Positions 8,154-17,540 of a stretch of 64,000 bases of DNA are shown piece after piece. This stretch comes from Arthrobacter sp. Y-9 (GTDB lineage Bacteria > Actinomycetota > Actinomycetes > Actinomycetales > Micrococcaceae): contig NZ_CP121463.1 in NCBI RefSeq assembly GCF_029690065.1, positions 2,108,001 to 2,172,000 of the forward strand, written 5' to 3'. Positions within the stretch are counted from its first letter, which is position 1. The number at the start of each line of letters is the position of its first letter. The position numbers and the translations under genes were made by a program. The notes under the pieces were generated by a model. That model was not told the DNA's origin. It did no database searches and worked only from the letters and a program-made list of their open reading frames with translations.

Positions 8154-9044
8154 TCAGCGCTGGCAGCCCGGGCACCAGTACAGCTTGCGCCCGGCCAGTT
8201 CGCGGAGAGCGATGCTCGTGCCGCACCGCGGGCAAGGACTGCCCTGGTGCTGATAGACGGAGAACGCCTCGTGTTCCTCCGGCAGTGAACCCGACCAGGA
8301 GCCCGGCTCCGTCGTGATGATCCGGCCGTCCCGCACCCCGTCGGCCAGGAGACGCTCGGCGTCGGCCCAGAGACCAGCGGCCTCCTCAGCACTGAGGGAC
8401 GTCCCGGGCCGGGCCGGATCGATCCCGGCGCGGAACAGCAGCTCGGCGCGATAGATGTTGCCGATCCCGGCCACCACGCCCTGGTCCATCAGCAACTGTC
8501 CCACCGACGTGCGACGCGACCGCAGGCGGCGGGCGAACTCCTCGCCGTCGCGCTCATGGCCGGGAAGACCCCGGTGCAGCGGGTCCGGGCCGAGCTTGGC
8601 GCGCGCGGCCGCCACGTCAGGGCCGGTGGCGGCGTCACAGCGGCTCGCGCCCCGCAGATCCGCCCAGCCGTGCTCGCTCACGAGGCGGACGCGGACGGCG
8701 CCGACGGGCGCCGGAGGGCCCGTGTAGACGTCCTCGCCGCTGTCCGCGACTTCGCGTTCGCCGATCCGCCGCGGGGCGCCGATGCTCGAGGCGCCCGTGA
8801 AGGTCTCGTCGCCGCCGAACTCCCAGGCGCCATACAGGCCGAGGTGCACGTGCAGCCAGAGATCTCCCTCGAACCCGAGGAACAGCTGCTTCCCATGCGC
8901 CTCGGAGGAGAGCAGGCGACGCCCGTCAAGCAGGGCAGCGCCCGCGGCGAACCGCCCCTGAGGGCTGCTCACCGCCAGGCGCTGACCGGCGAAGACGTCG
9001 TGGAACTGGATGGCCAGTCGCCTGACCGAATGCCCTTCAGGCAC
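8154..9044 (-). CDS. nei: Fpg/Nei family glycosylase, endonuclease VIII type
   Basis: A 296-aa repair enzyme starting MPEGHSVRR. Pro2 is the Schiff-base nucleophile and Glu3 its partner, and the MPEG start is typical of Nei (endonuclease VIII) proteins that remove oxidised pyrimidines. The C-terminal zinc finger CPRCG...CPGCQR is intact. The GTG start at 9044 shares its G with the rpiB stop (TAGTG), implying translational coupling. Specificity is inferred from the N-terminal motif. Confidence 0.88.
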   Translation of the reverse strand: MPEGHSVRRLAIQFHDVFAGQRLAVSSPQGRFAAGAALLDGRRLLSSEAHGKQLFLGFEGDLWLHVHLGLYGAWEFGGDETFTGASSIGAPRRIGEREVADSGEDVYTGPPAPVGAVRVRLVSEHGWADLRGASRCDAATGPDVAAARAKLGPDPLHRGLPGHERDGEEFARRLRSRRTSVGQLLMDQGVVAGIGNIYRAELLFRAGIDPARPGTSLSAEEAAGLWADAERLLADGVRDGRIITTEPGSWSGSLPEEHEAFSVYQHQGSPCPRCGTSIALRELAGRKLYWCPGCQR

Positions 9045-9538
9045 TAGGCCAGGACCTCGCCCGTCTCTTCGTAGTGGGCGATCTTGCCGATGCGGCGGAC
9101 GTGGCGCTCGTCGTTGCTGAACGGCTCGGTGAGGAAGGCGTCGATCAGCGCGGCGGCCTCTTCGACACTGTGCTGACGGCCGCCCACGGCCACCACGTTG
9201 GCGTCGTTGTGCTCACGGGCCAGACGGGCCGTGGAGTCGTTCCAGGCGAGCGCCGCACGGACGCCCTTCACCTTGTTCGCGGCGATCTGCTCGCCGTTGC
9301 CGGAACCGCCCAGGACGATGCCGAGAGCGTGGACCCCTGCGGCCTGGTCCGCGACGACGGCCTGTGCCGCGTTGATGCAGAAGCCCGGGTAGTCATCGAG
9401 CGCGTCGTACTCGGTGGGCCCGTGGTCGATGACCTCGTAACCCTGCTCGGTCAGGTGCTTCACCAGGTAGGCGCTCAGCTCCATTCCGGCGTGGTCGGTG
9501 GCGATGTGGACGCGGGGCTTGACGGCAGTGTCGGTCAC
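9044..9538 (-). CDS. rpiB: ribose-5-phosphate isomerase B
   Basis: A 164-aa RpiB/LacAB-family isomerase that interconverts ribose 5-phosphate and ribulose 5-phosphate in the non-oxidative pentose-phosphate pathway. The N-terminus HIATDHAGMELSAYL and the GIVLGGSGNGEQIAANKV loop are family signatures. The catalytic base is Ser in GGSGNG, where other members may have Cys. The start is GTG 9538 with GGAG upstream; a longer open frame to 9601 lacks homology. It forms a coupled pair with nei. Confidence 0.92.
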   Translation of the reverse strand: MTDTAVKPRVHIATDHAGMELSAYLVKHLTEQGYEVIDHGPTEYDALDDYPGFCINAAQAVVADQAAGVHALGIVLGGSGNGEQIAANKVKGVRAALAWNDSTARLAREHNDANVVAVGGRQHSVEEAAALIDAFLTEPFSNDERHVRRIGKIAHYEETGEVLA

Positions 9539-9602
9539 GTGGGTCTCCGGGGAATTCTGAGGAGGGATCGGTCCTCTCCACCCTACCCGTCCCGGGCGCA
9601 CG

Positions 9603-10613
9603 TTACGCGGGACGGGCGAGGCTGCGCAGCGCGGCCGCGAGCCGTTCGGCTGTTTCCGGATCGGGGGCGGAGAACGTCACCGCCGGATGGCCGCTACCCG
9701 TGACCGGCAGCACGACGACGGCGGGCCCGCTCGCCACGAGGAAGCTGCGGCCGCGCTCCCCCGTCCTCGGCCCCCAGCCGCCATAGTCGGCAGCGGTCGC
9801 CTCGAGCGCTTCGGCGCCTCGGATGTCCCCCGCGGAGAGCCGGCACACGGGCAGGAACCCGCCCAGACGCAGCGAGAGCCCTTCCCGGCTCACGCGGACC
9901 CGCAGGATGAGGAGTGCCGCGGCGGCCACGGCCAGCACCAGGAGCACGAGGGCAAGCCACGGATTCACAATGCTCACCAGGGCCGCCGGGAAGACCCCCA
10001 GAAGACCCGTCATCACGAGCACCGAGGTGCGGGGGCGGGCCCATACCGCGGTCTCCACGGCGGCCAGCTCCGGATGCGCCAGTGCCTCGAGCTCCCGCTG
10101 CAGCGCGCGGTCGTCGCGGGGGTCCCATTGTGCGAGCGGGGCGTACACGTAATGGACCAGCAGGCCGAGACCAAGGGCGCCGCCGGTGCCCAGCAGCAGG
10201 ACCAGATCGTCCACGTGGGAGTTCCGGGCATCCACGACGTCGAACTGACCCGCGAGTCCGGCAGCGGCCGCCGTGCAGAGGAACAGGCTCAGGGTGATGC
10301 CGGCGGAGAGCATGATCCGCCGCATCAGCACGGGGAGGTTCGTCAGACCGGAGGCCACCAGGAACGGCAGGGAGGGGACGATGATCAGGAGGACCGCCAT
10401 CGTCAGATAGCCGGCGAGGTCCGTGAACGCCACGCCGCCTTGGCTCTCCCAGCGGAACGCCACGGGCGTGGGCAGGCGGCGCGCGACCGCCTGCACGGCC
10501 AGCCAGAACGCGCCGGCCAGAACCCCGGGGAAGCCGACCGCGAAGCGCAGGGTCCGCCAGTCGACCACCCCGTCACGCCGACGTCGTGTTTCGTCTCCTT
10601 CTGCACCACGCAT
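9603..10613 (-). CDS. DUF1648-like integral membrane protein
   Basis: About 336 aa. The N-terminal segment (WLAVQAVARRLPTPVAFRW) followed by G-G-x-A-F resembles the DUF1648 motif. Around six hydrophobic helices follow, then a soluble C-terminal domain from about residue 230 (SREGLSLRLGGFLPVCRL...). The function is unknown. ATG 10613 is chosen, although GTG 10622 and ATG 10658 are open upstream. It is divergent from pepN, 121 nt away, and there is no operon partner. Confidence 0.6.
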   Translation of the reverse strand: MRGAEGDETRRRRDGVVDWRTLRFAVGFPGVLAGAFWLAVQAVARRLPTPVAFRWESQGGVAFTDLAGYLTMAVLLIIVPSLPFLVASGLTNLPVLMRRIMLSAGITLSLFLCTAAAAGLAGQFDVVDARNSHVDDLVLLLGTGGALGLGLLVHYVYAPLAQWDPRDDRALQRELEALAHPELAAVETAVWARPRTSVLVMTGLLGVFPAALVSIVNPWLALVLLVLAVAAAALLILRVRVSREGLSLRLGGFLPVCRLSAGDIRGAEALEATAADYGGWGPRTGERGRSFLVASGPAVVVLPVTGSGHPAVTFSAPDPETAERLAAALRSLARPA

Positions 10614-10734
10614 GTTCTTCACGCTACCCTCTGGCGGAGAGGAGCGGTCAGCGGGCATAGTTGTGAAACACTAGCTTCAAAGTGGCGCCAAAGGTGGCGC
10701 TCCTCACCATCAGCCCCAGGGAAAGGCGCAGAAC

Positions 10735-13296
10735 TTGCCAGGAATGAATCTCACCCGAGCGGAAGCCGAGGAGCGCTCAGCGCTCCTTTCTGTTGACTCC
10801 TACACGGTGGACCTGGACCTCACCAGGGGCGATCGGGTCTTCGGCAGCACCACCACGGTGCGCTTCACGGCCAAGGACGGCGCCTCCACCTTCATCGACG
10901 CGGTGACCGACTCGGTCTCTCAGGTGATCCTCAACGGCGCGGACCTCGATCCCGCCCAGGTCTCCGACGGCGTGCGGATCCAGCTCGACGGGCTGGCCGC
11001 CGAGAATGTCCTCACCGTGGTCGCCGAGAACCCCTATATGAACACCGGCGAGGGTCTGCACCGCTTCGTGGATCCCGTGGACGGCGAGGTGTACCTTTAC
11101 ACGCAGTTCGAGGTCCCGGATTCGCGCCGCATGTTCGCCGTCTTCGAGCAGCCGGACCTCAAGGCGACGTTCACGTTCAACGTGACGGCCCCCGCCCACT
11201 GGGACCTGGTCTCCAACTCCCCCACGCCGGTCCCCGTGCCGCAGCCCGCAGGCGAGGACGGCGGCGCCCGCTCGCTGTGGAGCTTCACCCCCACGCCGCG
11301 GCTGTCCTCGTACGTCACCGCCTTGATCGCCGGCCCGTACCAGTCGGTGCGCAGCGAACTCGTCAACTCCGAGGGACGCACCATCCCGCTCGGCGTCTTC
11401 GCCCGCAAGTCCCTCATGCAGTACCTCGACGCGGACAACATCTTCGAGCTGACCCGCCAGGCCTTCGAGTTCTTCGAGCAGCAGTTCGGCATCCCGTACC
11501 CCTTCGAGAAGTACGACCAGCTCTTCGTCCCCGAGTTCAACGCGGGCGCCATGGAGAACGCCGGAGCCGTGACCATCCTGGAGGGCTACGTCTTCCGCGG
11601 ACAGGTCCCCCAGGCCCAGGTGGAGCGCCGCGCGATCACCGTGCTGCACGAGCTCGCCCACATGTGGTTCGGCGACCTGGTCACCATGCGCTGGTGGAAC
11701 GACCTCTGGCTCAACGAGTCGTTCGCCGAGTACATGTCCCACCTGGCGGCCGTGGAGAACACCACATTCACCAACGCCTGGACCACGTTCGCCTCGGTGG
11801 AGAAGTCCTGGGCCTATCGCCAGGATCAGCTGCCCAGCACGCACCCGATCTTCGCCGCGATCAACGACCTCGCGGACGTCGAGGTCAACTTCGACGGCAT
11901 CACCTACGCCAAGGGCGCTTCGGTGCTCCGTCAGCTCGTGGCCTGGGTGGGCCAGGAGGAGTTCATGGCGGGCGTGCGCGCCTACTTCGCCAAGCACGCC
12001 TGGAAGAACACGGTCCTGAACGACCTGCTGGTCGAGCTGGAGGCCGCCAGCGGGCGCGATCTGGGCGACTGGGGCAAGCTCTGGCTGGAGACCGCCGGCG
12101 TGAACACCATCAAGCCCGAGCTGGAGCTCGACGCGGCCGGTGTCATCACGTCGTTCACGCTGGTGCAGACCGCGCCCGAGGATCACCCGACCCTCCGTCC
12201 GCACCGCCTGGCCATCGGCCTGTACTCGCTGGACGCCGAAGGCCGCCTGGTGCGCACCCGCCGTCTGGAACTCGACGTCGACGGCGAGCGCACCGAGGTC
12301 CCGGAGTTGGTGGGAACGCCGCACGACGGGCTCATCCTGATCAACGACGATGACCTCGCGTACACCAAGGTCCGGCTCGACCCGTCGTCCTGGAGCTATG
12401 CGCAGGAACACCTCTCCGCGTTCGCGGAGTCCCTCCCCCGCACCCTGGTGTGGGCCTCCGCCTGGGACGCCGCCCGTGACGCCGAGGTGCCGGCCCGTCA
12501 GTACCTGCAGCTGCTCCTGAACAACATCGGCGCCGAGACGGACTCCTCCGTGGTGCTCATCCAGCTCCGCCAGCTGGCCACCACGCTGAACTTCTACGTG
12601 GCCCCGGAGCACCGGGAGCAGGCCATCATCGAGGCGGCGGACGCCCTCCTGGAACTCGCCGAGAACGCGGCGCCGGGCAGCGACAGCCAGCTCCAGTTCA
12701 TCAAGGCCTTCGCGTTGCACGCCCGCAGCCAGGCTCAGCTGGACTGCGTCGCCGAGATCCTCGACGGCACCCGGGAAGTCCCCGGCCTCGCCGTGGAGCA
12801 GGACCTCCGCTGGGAGCTGCTGACCTCGCTCGTGGTCGGCGGGCGGGCCGCGCAGGCGGAGATCGACGCCGAGCTGGAGCGCGACAACACCGCGAACGGC
12901 CAGAACTCCGCGGCGCTGGCCAAGGCCGCCATCGCCACCCCCGAGGCCAAAGCCGCGGCATGGCAGGAGATCGTGGTGGACGGCAAGCTGTCCAACGCGA
13001 TCCAGGGCTCCGCGGTGTCGGGCTTCACCCGCGTGCATGATGCGGCCCTCCTGGCCCCGTACGCGGAGAAGTTCTTCGAGGCCGTCCCGGGCATCGTGAA
13101 GAGCCGCACGCTGGCCCTCGCGCAGCAGATCCTCGTCGGCCTGTACCCGTCCTACCAGACGACCCAGCAGACGGTGGACCGCACCAACGCGTTCCTGGAG
13201 ACCCTGGACGAGGACAGCGCCGCCCTGCGCCGCACCCTCCTCGAGAACCGGGACGCCGTGGAGCGCGCACTCCGGGCGCAGGCCGCGGACGTCTGA
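10735..13296 (+). CDS. pepN: aminopeptidase N (M1 zinc metallopeptidase)
   Basis: An 853-aa M1-family peptidase. The exopeptidase motif GAMEN is at 271-275. The zinc site HELAH is at 305-309 with the third ligand Glu328 in NESFAEYM. A C-terminal ERAP1-like helical domain follows. It removes N-terminal residues from peptides in the cytosol. The start is TTG 10735 because the family N-terminus MPG-NLTR includes these residues and GGGAAAGG lies upstream at good spacing; ATG 10744 is the alternative. It is monocistronic, ending at a long hairpin. Confidence 0.93.
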   Translation: MPGMNLTRAEAEERSALLSVDSYTVDLDLTRGDRVFGSTTTVRFTAKDGASTFIDAVTDSVSQVILNGADLDPAQVSDGVRIQLDGLAAENVLTVVAENPYMNTGEGLHRFVDPVDGEVYLYTQFEVPDSRRMFAVFEQPDLKATFTFNVTAPAHWDLVSNSPTPVPVPQPAGEDGGARSLWSFTPTPRLSSYVTALIAGPYQSVRSELVNSEGRTIPLGVFARKSLMQYLDADNIFELTRQAFEFFEQQFGIPYPFEKYDQLFVPEFNAGAMENAGAVTILEGYVFRGQVPQAQVERRAITVLHELAHMWFGDLVTMRWWNDLWLNESFAEYMSHLAAVENTTFTNAWTTFASVEKSWAYRQDQLPSTHPIFAAINDLADVEVNFDGITYAKGASVLRQLVAWVGQEEFMAGVRAYFAKHAWKNTVLNDLLVELEAASGRDLGDWGKLWLETAGVNTIKPELELDAAGVITSFTLVQTAPEDHPTLRPHRLAIGLYSLDAEGRLVRTRRLELDVDGERTEVPELVGTPHDGLILINDDDLAYTKVRLDPSSWSYAQEHLSAFAESLPRTLVWASAWDAARDAEVPARQYLQLLLNNIGAETDSSVVLIQLRQLATTLNFYVAPEHREQAIIEAADALLELAENAAPGSDSQLQFIKAFALHARSQAQLDCVAEILDGTREVPGLAVEQDLRWELLTSLVVGGRAAQAEIDAELERDNTANGQNSAALAKAAIATPEAKAAAWQEIVVDGKLSNAIQGSAVSGFTRVHDAALLAPYAEKFFEAVPGIVKSRTLALAQQILVGLYPSYQTTQQTVDRTNAFLETLDEDSAALRRTLLENRDAVERALRAQAADV

Positions 13297-13338
13297 TCCC
13301 GGCGGTGACCTGAGCGGTGGAGCCGCCACAGCATCCCC

Positions 13339-13386
13339 GACAACGGCGGGTGGGCCACTCAGGCGAGTGGCCCACCCGCCGTCGTC
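13339..13386 (+). terminator. terminator of pepN
   Basis: A 21-bp stem (13339-13359 with 13366-13386, one mismatch) with a 6-nt loop. The outer stem GACAACGGCGGG/CCCGCCGTCGTC belongs to the shared ACGACGGC hairpin family. Confidence 0.75.
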
Positions 13387-13454
13387 GTACCGCCGTCCTC
13401 ATCCGGACGGCCCGGACGGCCGAGGCAGGCATGGCGCGGCATTAGGCTGAGCAC

Positions 13455-13925
13455 ATGGCCATCGACCTGCATCATTACGACGTGACCGTGGACTGGACCG
13501 GGAACCTCGGGACGGGCACGAGTTCCTACCGCGCCTACTCGCGGGACCACACCGTCCAGCTGCCCGGACTGCCGCCGCTGCCCGGCTCGGCGGACCCGAC
13601 GTTTCACGGCGACGCCGAGCGGTACAACCCCGAGCAGCTCCTGCTCACCGCGCTGGCGCAGTGCCACATGCTGTCGTACCTCCACGTGGCGGTGCAGCAC
13701 GGGGTGACCGTCACGGCGTACCGCGATCACGCCACGGGGACCATGCGGCTGAACCGCGACGGCAGCGGCCAGTTCGAGGAGGTCACTCTGCACCCCGAGG
13801 TCACGGTGGCGGATCCCGCGCACCGCGAGCTCGCCGACGAGCTGCACCGTGAGGCCAACCGCCTGTGCTTCATCGCGAACAGCGTGAACTTCCCGGTGCA
13901 TCACGAACCGAGCGCGCGGGCCTGA
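13455..13925 (+). CDS. OsmC/Ohr family protein
   Basis: A 156-aa cytosolic protein of the OsmC/Ohr fold, which reduces organic hydroperoxides using two cysteines. Both are present: C70 (LAQCHMLSYL) and C138 (RLCFIANSVNFPV). The upstream helix motif NPEQLLLTALAQC is typical. ATG 13455 follows a TAGGCT box (13443-13448) by six bases, so the mRNA is probably leaderless. It is convergent with the epimerase-like gene. Substrate is inferred from the family. Confidence 0.85.
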   Translation: MAIDLHHYDVTVDWTGNLGTGTSSYRAYSRDHTVQLPGLPPLPGSADPTFHGDAERYNPEQLLLTALAQCHMLSYLHVAVQHGVTVTAYRDHATGTMRLNRDGSGQFEEVTLHPEVTVADPAHRELADELHREANRLCFIANSVNFPVHHEPSARA

Positions 13926-13953
13926 CGGTCCGCCTGCTCACGCAGCGCCCCTG

Positions 13954-13992
13954 GCGGTAGGCGCCCCGGTACGGGCGGGCCGCGCCTACCGC
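13954..13992. terminator. bidirectional terminator between OsmC and epimerase genes
   Basis: An 11-bp stem GCGGTAGGCGC (13954-13964) pairs with 13982-13992. The right arm contains the stop codon of the minus-strand gene. Confidence 0.6.
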
Positions 13993-14969
13993 AGGAGACC
14001 GAGCAGTTCAGCCTCCCGGGCCGCGCTGAGACCGGCTTTCCGTTCCCGGTCGAGGCCCTGCCGCCGCTCCCATTCGAGGGTGTCGGCCCAGGTCTCCTCG
14101 AGAGGCCGCTGGCGCAGCCCCGAGGCGACTGCTCCCGCCGCGGTGCGGGTCATGAACCCTTCATAGCCGGCCGGGAGCCAGACGGGCAACGACCCGGGAC
14201 CGGCCCACGGTGCGACGCCCTGCTCATCCAGCCAGGCGTCCTCAGCGACGGCCGGCTCGCCGTCGAACCCTGAGACGCGCAGCCACTCGGCCACCTCATC
14301 CACCCAGGGCCGGGACATGCCGGCCGCATTGAAGGTTCCCGCCAGGCGCCGTTCCGCGGCGGTCAGCAGGAACGCGGCGTAATCCCGGACATCCAGGTGC
14401 TGCACGCTCGAGCGTTCCCCGCGGGGCAGCAGCACCCGGCCTCCCTGGGAGAGGCGGGCGGGCCAGTAGCCGAAGCGGTCGCTCGGATCACCGGGACCGA
14501 TCAACAGCCCCGGCCGGCTGATGTGGGCGCGCTCGGGGAGGGCGTCCAGGACCTCCAGCTCGCAGCGGACCTTCGCGGGGCCGTATTCCTCCATGGACAC
14601 CATCGGTGTGCGGGCCGGGAGCGGATCGAGCAGCTCCGCGGTTTCGTCGGCCTCCGGCACGTCATGCACGGCGTAGACGGAGCAGCTGGACACCAGGGTC
14701 CAGTGCGCCGCCCGATCCGCCAGAGCCTCGAGCGCCCACGCCGCATGGTGCGGCTGGCGTGTCACCTCCACGACGGCGTCGAAGTCCCCCGTGAGCGCGT
14801 CCAGCGCGGCGACTCCCGCCTCCCGGTCGGACCGGTGCCAGCGGGCGCCGTCCGGGGCCGCTCCGCTCTCCCCACGGGCGACGATGTGGACCTCGTGGCC
14901 CGCGGCGAGGGCCTGGCGGGTCAGTTCGGACGAGAGGAATGCGGTGCCACCGAGGATCGCTATGCGCAT
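13986..14969 (-). CDS. NAD-dependent epimerase/dehydratase family protein
   Basis: A 327-aa protein with an N-terminal Rossmann fold (MRIAILGGTAFLSSELTRQAL, a GGTxFLS variant of GxxGxxG). Further dinucleotide-fold features are SSCSVYAVHD and YGPAKVRCE (YxxxK), which supply the extended-SDR Ser-Tyr-Lys set. The substrate is unknown. ATG 14969 follows TAGCCT (14976-14981 on the reverse strand) by six bases, indicating a leaderless mRNA. It is divergent from the mscS-glbO pair. Confidence 0.75.
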   Translation of the reverse strand: MRIAILGGTAFLSSELTRQALAAGHEVHIVARGESGAAPDGARWHRSDREAGVAALDALTGDFDAVVEVTRQPHHAAWALEALADRAAHWTLVSSCSVYAVHDVPEADETAELLDPLPARTPMVSMEEYGPAKVRCELEVLDALPERAHISRPGLLIGPGDPSDRFGYWPARLSQGGRVLLPRGERSSVQHLDVRDYAAFLLTAAERRLAGTFNAAGMSRPWVDEVAEWLRVSGFDGEPAVAEDAWLDEQGVAPWAGPGSLPVWLPAGYEGFMTRTAAGAVASGLRQRPLEETWADTLEWERRQGLDRERKAGLSAAREAELLGLLR

Positions 14970-15055
14970 GCGTTCAGGCTACGGCGCTAGGGTGGTGAAG
15001 GCCATGGCTTCAGCCCACGGCAGAGATCGACCCGTACGGCGAGGAAAGGACCCGA

Positions 15056-15697
15056 GTGGCATTCAAGACAGGCAGCAGTGAGCAGGCGGCGATCGTGATG
15101 ACAGGAGCGTCCGTCGATTTCCTCGAAGTGGCGATCGTGATCGCGGTCGGAGTGCTGATCTGGGCGCTGGCCACCTTCTTGATCCGCAAGGTCACCAAGC
15201 GGATCGCCCAGGGGATCACGTTCCTGAAGAAGGAGCGCTTCCGCTGGGTGGCTCCGGCGCTGCAGGCCCTGGAGAGCCAGCGCCGCGAGCAGCGGGCCAA
15301 GACGATCGGCTCCCTGCTGACGAGCGTGACCACGGTGGTGATCTCCGTGATCGTCGTGTTCTACGTTCTCAAGGCGTTCGGCGTGGACATCGCGCCGCTC
15401 CTGGCGAGCGTCGGCGTAGTGGGCATCGCGATCGGCTTCGGCTCCCAGCAGCTCATCCGCGACTACCTGGCCGGCATCTTCATCAGCCTCGAGGACCAGT
15501 ACGGCATCGGAGACCGGATCGTGACCAGTGAGGTCGAGGGCATCGTGAAGGCCGTGGGTCTGCGGATCACCAAGGTCGAGGGAGACGACGGCACGATCTG
15601 GTACCTCCGCAACGGTGAGATCATGAGAGTGGGGAACCGCTCGCAGGGCAACTACATCCCCGCAGAGACCCCCTCCGGCACGGAAGAAGGACAGTAA
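15056..15697 (+). CDS. small MscS-family mechanosensitive channel
   Basis: A 213-aa protein with transmembrane helices near 22-45 and 85-105, then the glycine/alanine-rich pore helix (LLASVGVVGIAIGFGSQQLIRDYLAG) and the MscS beta domain (EDQYGIGDRIV...NGEIMRVGN). It stops just after the beta domain, so the C-terminal cage of E. coli MscS (286 aa) is absent. The start is GTG 15056 with AAAGGA eight bases upstream. It lies four bases before glbO, so the two are surely co-transcribed. Confidence 0.85.
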   Translation: MAFKTGSSEQAAIVMTGASVDFLEVAIVIAVGVLIWALATFLIRKVTKRIAQGITFLKKERFRWVAPALQALESQRREQRAKTIGSLLTSVTTVVISVIVVFYVLKAFGVDIAPLLASVGVVGIAIGFGSQQLIRDYLAGIFISLEDQYGIGDRIVTSEVEGIVKAVGLRITKVEGDDGTIWYLRNGEIMRVGNRSQGNYIPAETPSGTEEGQ

Positions 15698-15701
15698 GCG
15701 C

Positions 15702-16139
15702 ATGGTCAACCCCGAGGAGCGTCCGCAGCTCATGCGCAACGACCCCTTCTCGCAGCCTACGTACACGGACAGCTTCTACGAGCTGATCGGTGGTCACGAG
15801 ACGTTCGTGAAGCTGGTCGACGTGTTCTACGAGGGCGTGGCCCAGGACGAGCTGCTCCGGCCGATGTACCCCGAGGAGGACCTCGGCCCCGCGAAGCACC
15901 GGCTCACGATGTTCTTCGAGCAGTACTGGGGCGGGCCGAACACCTACAGCCAGGAGCGCGGCCACCCCCGTCTGCGGATGCGGCACTTCCCCTTCACCGT
16001 GACGGCGGAGGCGCGCGACCGCTGGCTCCTGCACATGCGCACGGCCGTGGACGCCCTCGAACTGGCGCCCCTGCACGAGGCGACGCTCTGGGACTACATG
16101 GAACGCGCCGCCCACTCGCTGGTCAACACGCCGGGCTAG
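15702..16139 (+). CDS. glbO: group II truncated hemoglobin (trHbO)
   Basis: A 145-aa heme protein of the trHbO type. Visible signatures are the N-terminal SFYELIGGHETF, the CD region FFEQYWGGPNTYSQERGHPRLRMRHFPF containing the proximal histidine (RMRHF), and the conserved Trp in RDRWLLHM. These globins bind O2/NO and are linked to oxidative and nitrosative protection. The start is ATG 15702; its Shine-Dalgarno (AAGGAC) sits inside the end of the channel gene, implying coupled translation. Confidence 0.92.
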   Translation: MVNPEERPQLMRNDPFSQPTYTDSFYELIGGHETFVKLVDVFYEGVAQDELLRPMYPEEDLGPAKHRLTMFFEQYWGGPNTYSQERGHPRLRMRHFPFTVTAEARDRWLLHMRTAVDALELAPLHEATLWDYMERAAHSLVNTPG

Positions 16140-16244
16140 GCCCACGAGGGGCGGGGTCCACGCCCGAGGGGCCCGGGTCAGGTGTCCTGCTGGCAGGAGT
16201 CCTGGTTGCAGGCCTCGTATCTGCCGGTGCTCTGGCGGGAAGGA

Positions 16245-16955
16245 TCAGCCGAGCAGGCTGGCAGGGCGACGCACCAGCACGTGGCCGGCGGGCGTGCTCA
16301 GCCGCCACCAGGTGCCGTGGCGGAACAGGGTAGCGTCGGCGTCGTCGGTCAGGAAACCGAGGGCATGCGCAGCGAAGGCCGCGCCCCGCGGCAGTTCCGC
16401 GGCGGACTCCCCCGCCTCGCCCTGCTCCACGGTCCACGGCGCCGTGAACGGCTCGCCCCAGACGCTCGCCCGGGCATTGTTGACGATCAGCGCGCCCGGG
16501 CTGTCCGGCAGGATCCCCGCCACGCGGCGGATGCCTTCCTCGGCGGCCTCGCGGAGTGCTGCGCCGGACACCGTGGCGACCGGCTCCCAGGGACCGCGGG
16601 GCACCCCGACGCCGGCCCACGACTCACGGACCGTGGTCGGCGGGATCTCCAAGTGGGACGCCTCCGGCTGGCGCGCGACCCGGTCGAGGATCGCTGACAG
16701 CGGCACGGTGACATCCAGCTCCGCCGGGGCGGCGAGGGCGACCGTGCGCAGGCCCAGGACGGTCGGCGTCGACTCGCCGAGGAGCGCGGGACGCAGCACG
16801 CAGACCGAAGCCAGGAGGACGGGTCCCGCGGCTTGCAGCCGGATGCCCGAATCCTGGATCGACTTGGCGCGCGTCACGAAGTTCTTCAGGTCGGCGAGGT
16901 CCCGGGCATCGCTGAAGTCGAGCTGCTCCGGACGGAAGAGGGTGGATGCTTGCAC
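16245..16955 (-). CDS. conserved hypothetical protein
   Basis: A 236-aa soluble protein I cannot assign. It begins MQASTLFRPEQLDFSDARDL and contains LKNFVTRAKSIQDSGIRLQA and WAGVGVPRGPW. There is no signal peptide, no membrane helix and no obvious catalytic motif. The codon usage and third-position GC match neighbouring genes, so it is a real gene. The start is GTG 16955, exactly seven bases after TAAAGT (16963-16968, reverse), so probably leaderless. It is followed by the thioesterase genes on both strands. Confidence 0.65.
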   Translation of the reverse strand: MQASTLFRPEQLDFSDARDLADLKNFVTRAKSIQDSGIRLQAAGPVLLASVCVLRPALLGESTPTVLGLRTVALAAPAELDVTVPLSAILDRVARQPEASHLEIPPTTVRESWAGVGVPRGPWEPVATVSGAALREAAEEGIRRVAGILPDSPGALIVNNARASVWGEPFTAPWTVEQGEAGESAAELPRGAAFAAHALGFLTDDADATLFRHGTWWRLSTPAGHVLVRRPASLLG

Positions 16956-17057
16956 TCCATCGACTTTACTCGGGCCTGCGCCGCCGAAGGTCGCGCTGTG
17001 TCACACACCTCATCGCCCGGTCCCGGTCTGCACCGTTGCGAATCTCTCCGGACTGCC

Positions 17058-17540
17058 TCAGCGACGACGGCGGAACGGCACCGCCTCACCGTTCCACTGC
17101 TCCAGCGCGTGCCGCTGAGCGGGGCTAAGGCGGACGGGCACGCCGCTCGCGCGGTTGACCAGGACCATGGACGACGCGGCCAGGGCATACACAGCCGAGC
17201 CGTCCGGTTCCGCCACCTCGTACCCGAAATCGAAACTCGAACCGCCGATGCCCGTGACCCAGATGTTGACGTGCACCGGATCAGTGCGGAAGAGCAGCGG
17301 CTTGACGTACTCGATCTCGTGCCGCGCCACCAGGGTGAAATTCTCCACGCCCACCAGATCGTGGAACGAGTCCTCCTCCGCGGCGCCCGCACCCGCATCC
17401 TCGCCGAGCGCCCGATGGATCAGCTGGACACGCGCATCCTCGAGATAGCTGAGGTAGACCACGTTGTTCACGTGGCCGTAGCTGTCGATGTCGCCGAAGC
17501 GGATCTGGACGGGGAAACTCAGGCCGGGTCGTTCTGTCAT
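17058..17540 (-). CDS. 4-hydroxybenzoyl-CoA-type acyl-CoA thioesterase
   Basis: A 160-aa single-hotdog-domain protein. The motif RFGDIDSYGHVNNVVYLSYLEDAR carries the Asp and the H-V-N-N helix start typical of the FcbC/YbgC group. It hydrolyses acyl-CoA thioesters, though the acyl chain cannot be told from sequence. It is divergent from tesB, 145 nt away, so two thioesterases share an intergenic promoter region. Confidence 0.85.
   Translation of the reverse strand: MTERPGLSFPVQIRFGDIDSYGHVNNVVYLSYLEDARVQLIHRALGEDAGAGAAEEDSFHDLVGVENFTLVARHEIEYVKPLLFRTDPVHVNIWVTGIGGSSFDFGYEVAEPDGSAVYALAASSMVLVNRASGVPVRLSPAQRHALEQWNGEAVPFRRRR

Noticed and set aside
10777-13329. An 850-codon open frame antisense to pepN
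   Set aside because: It mirrors pepN codon by codon, as expected for GC-rich third positions; its translation is low-complexity and pepN has full catalytic motifs.
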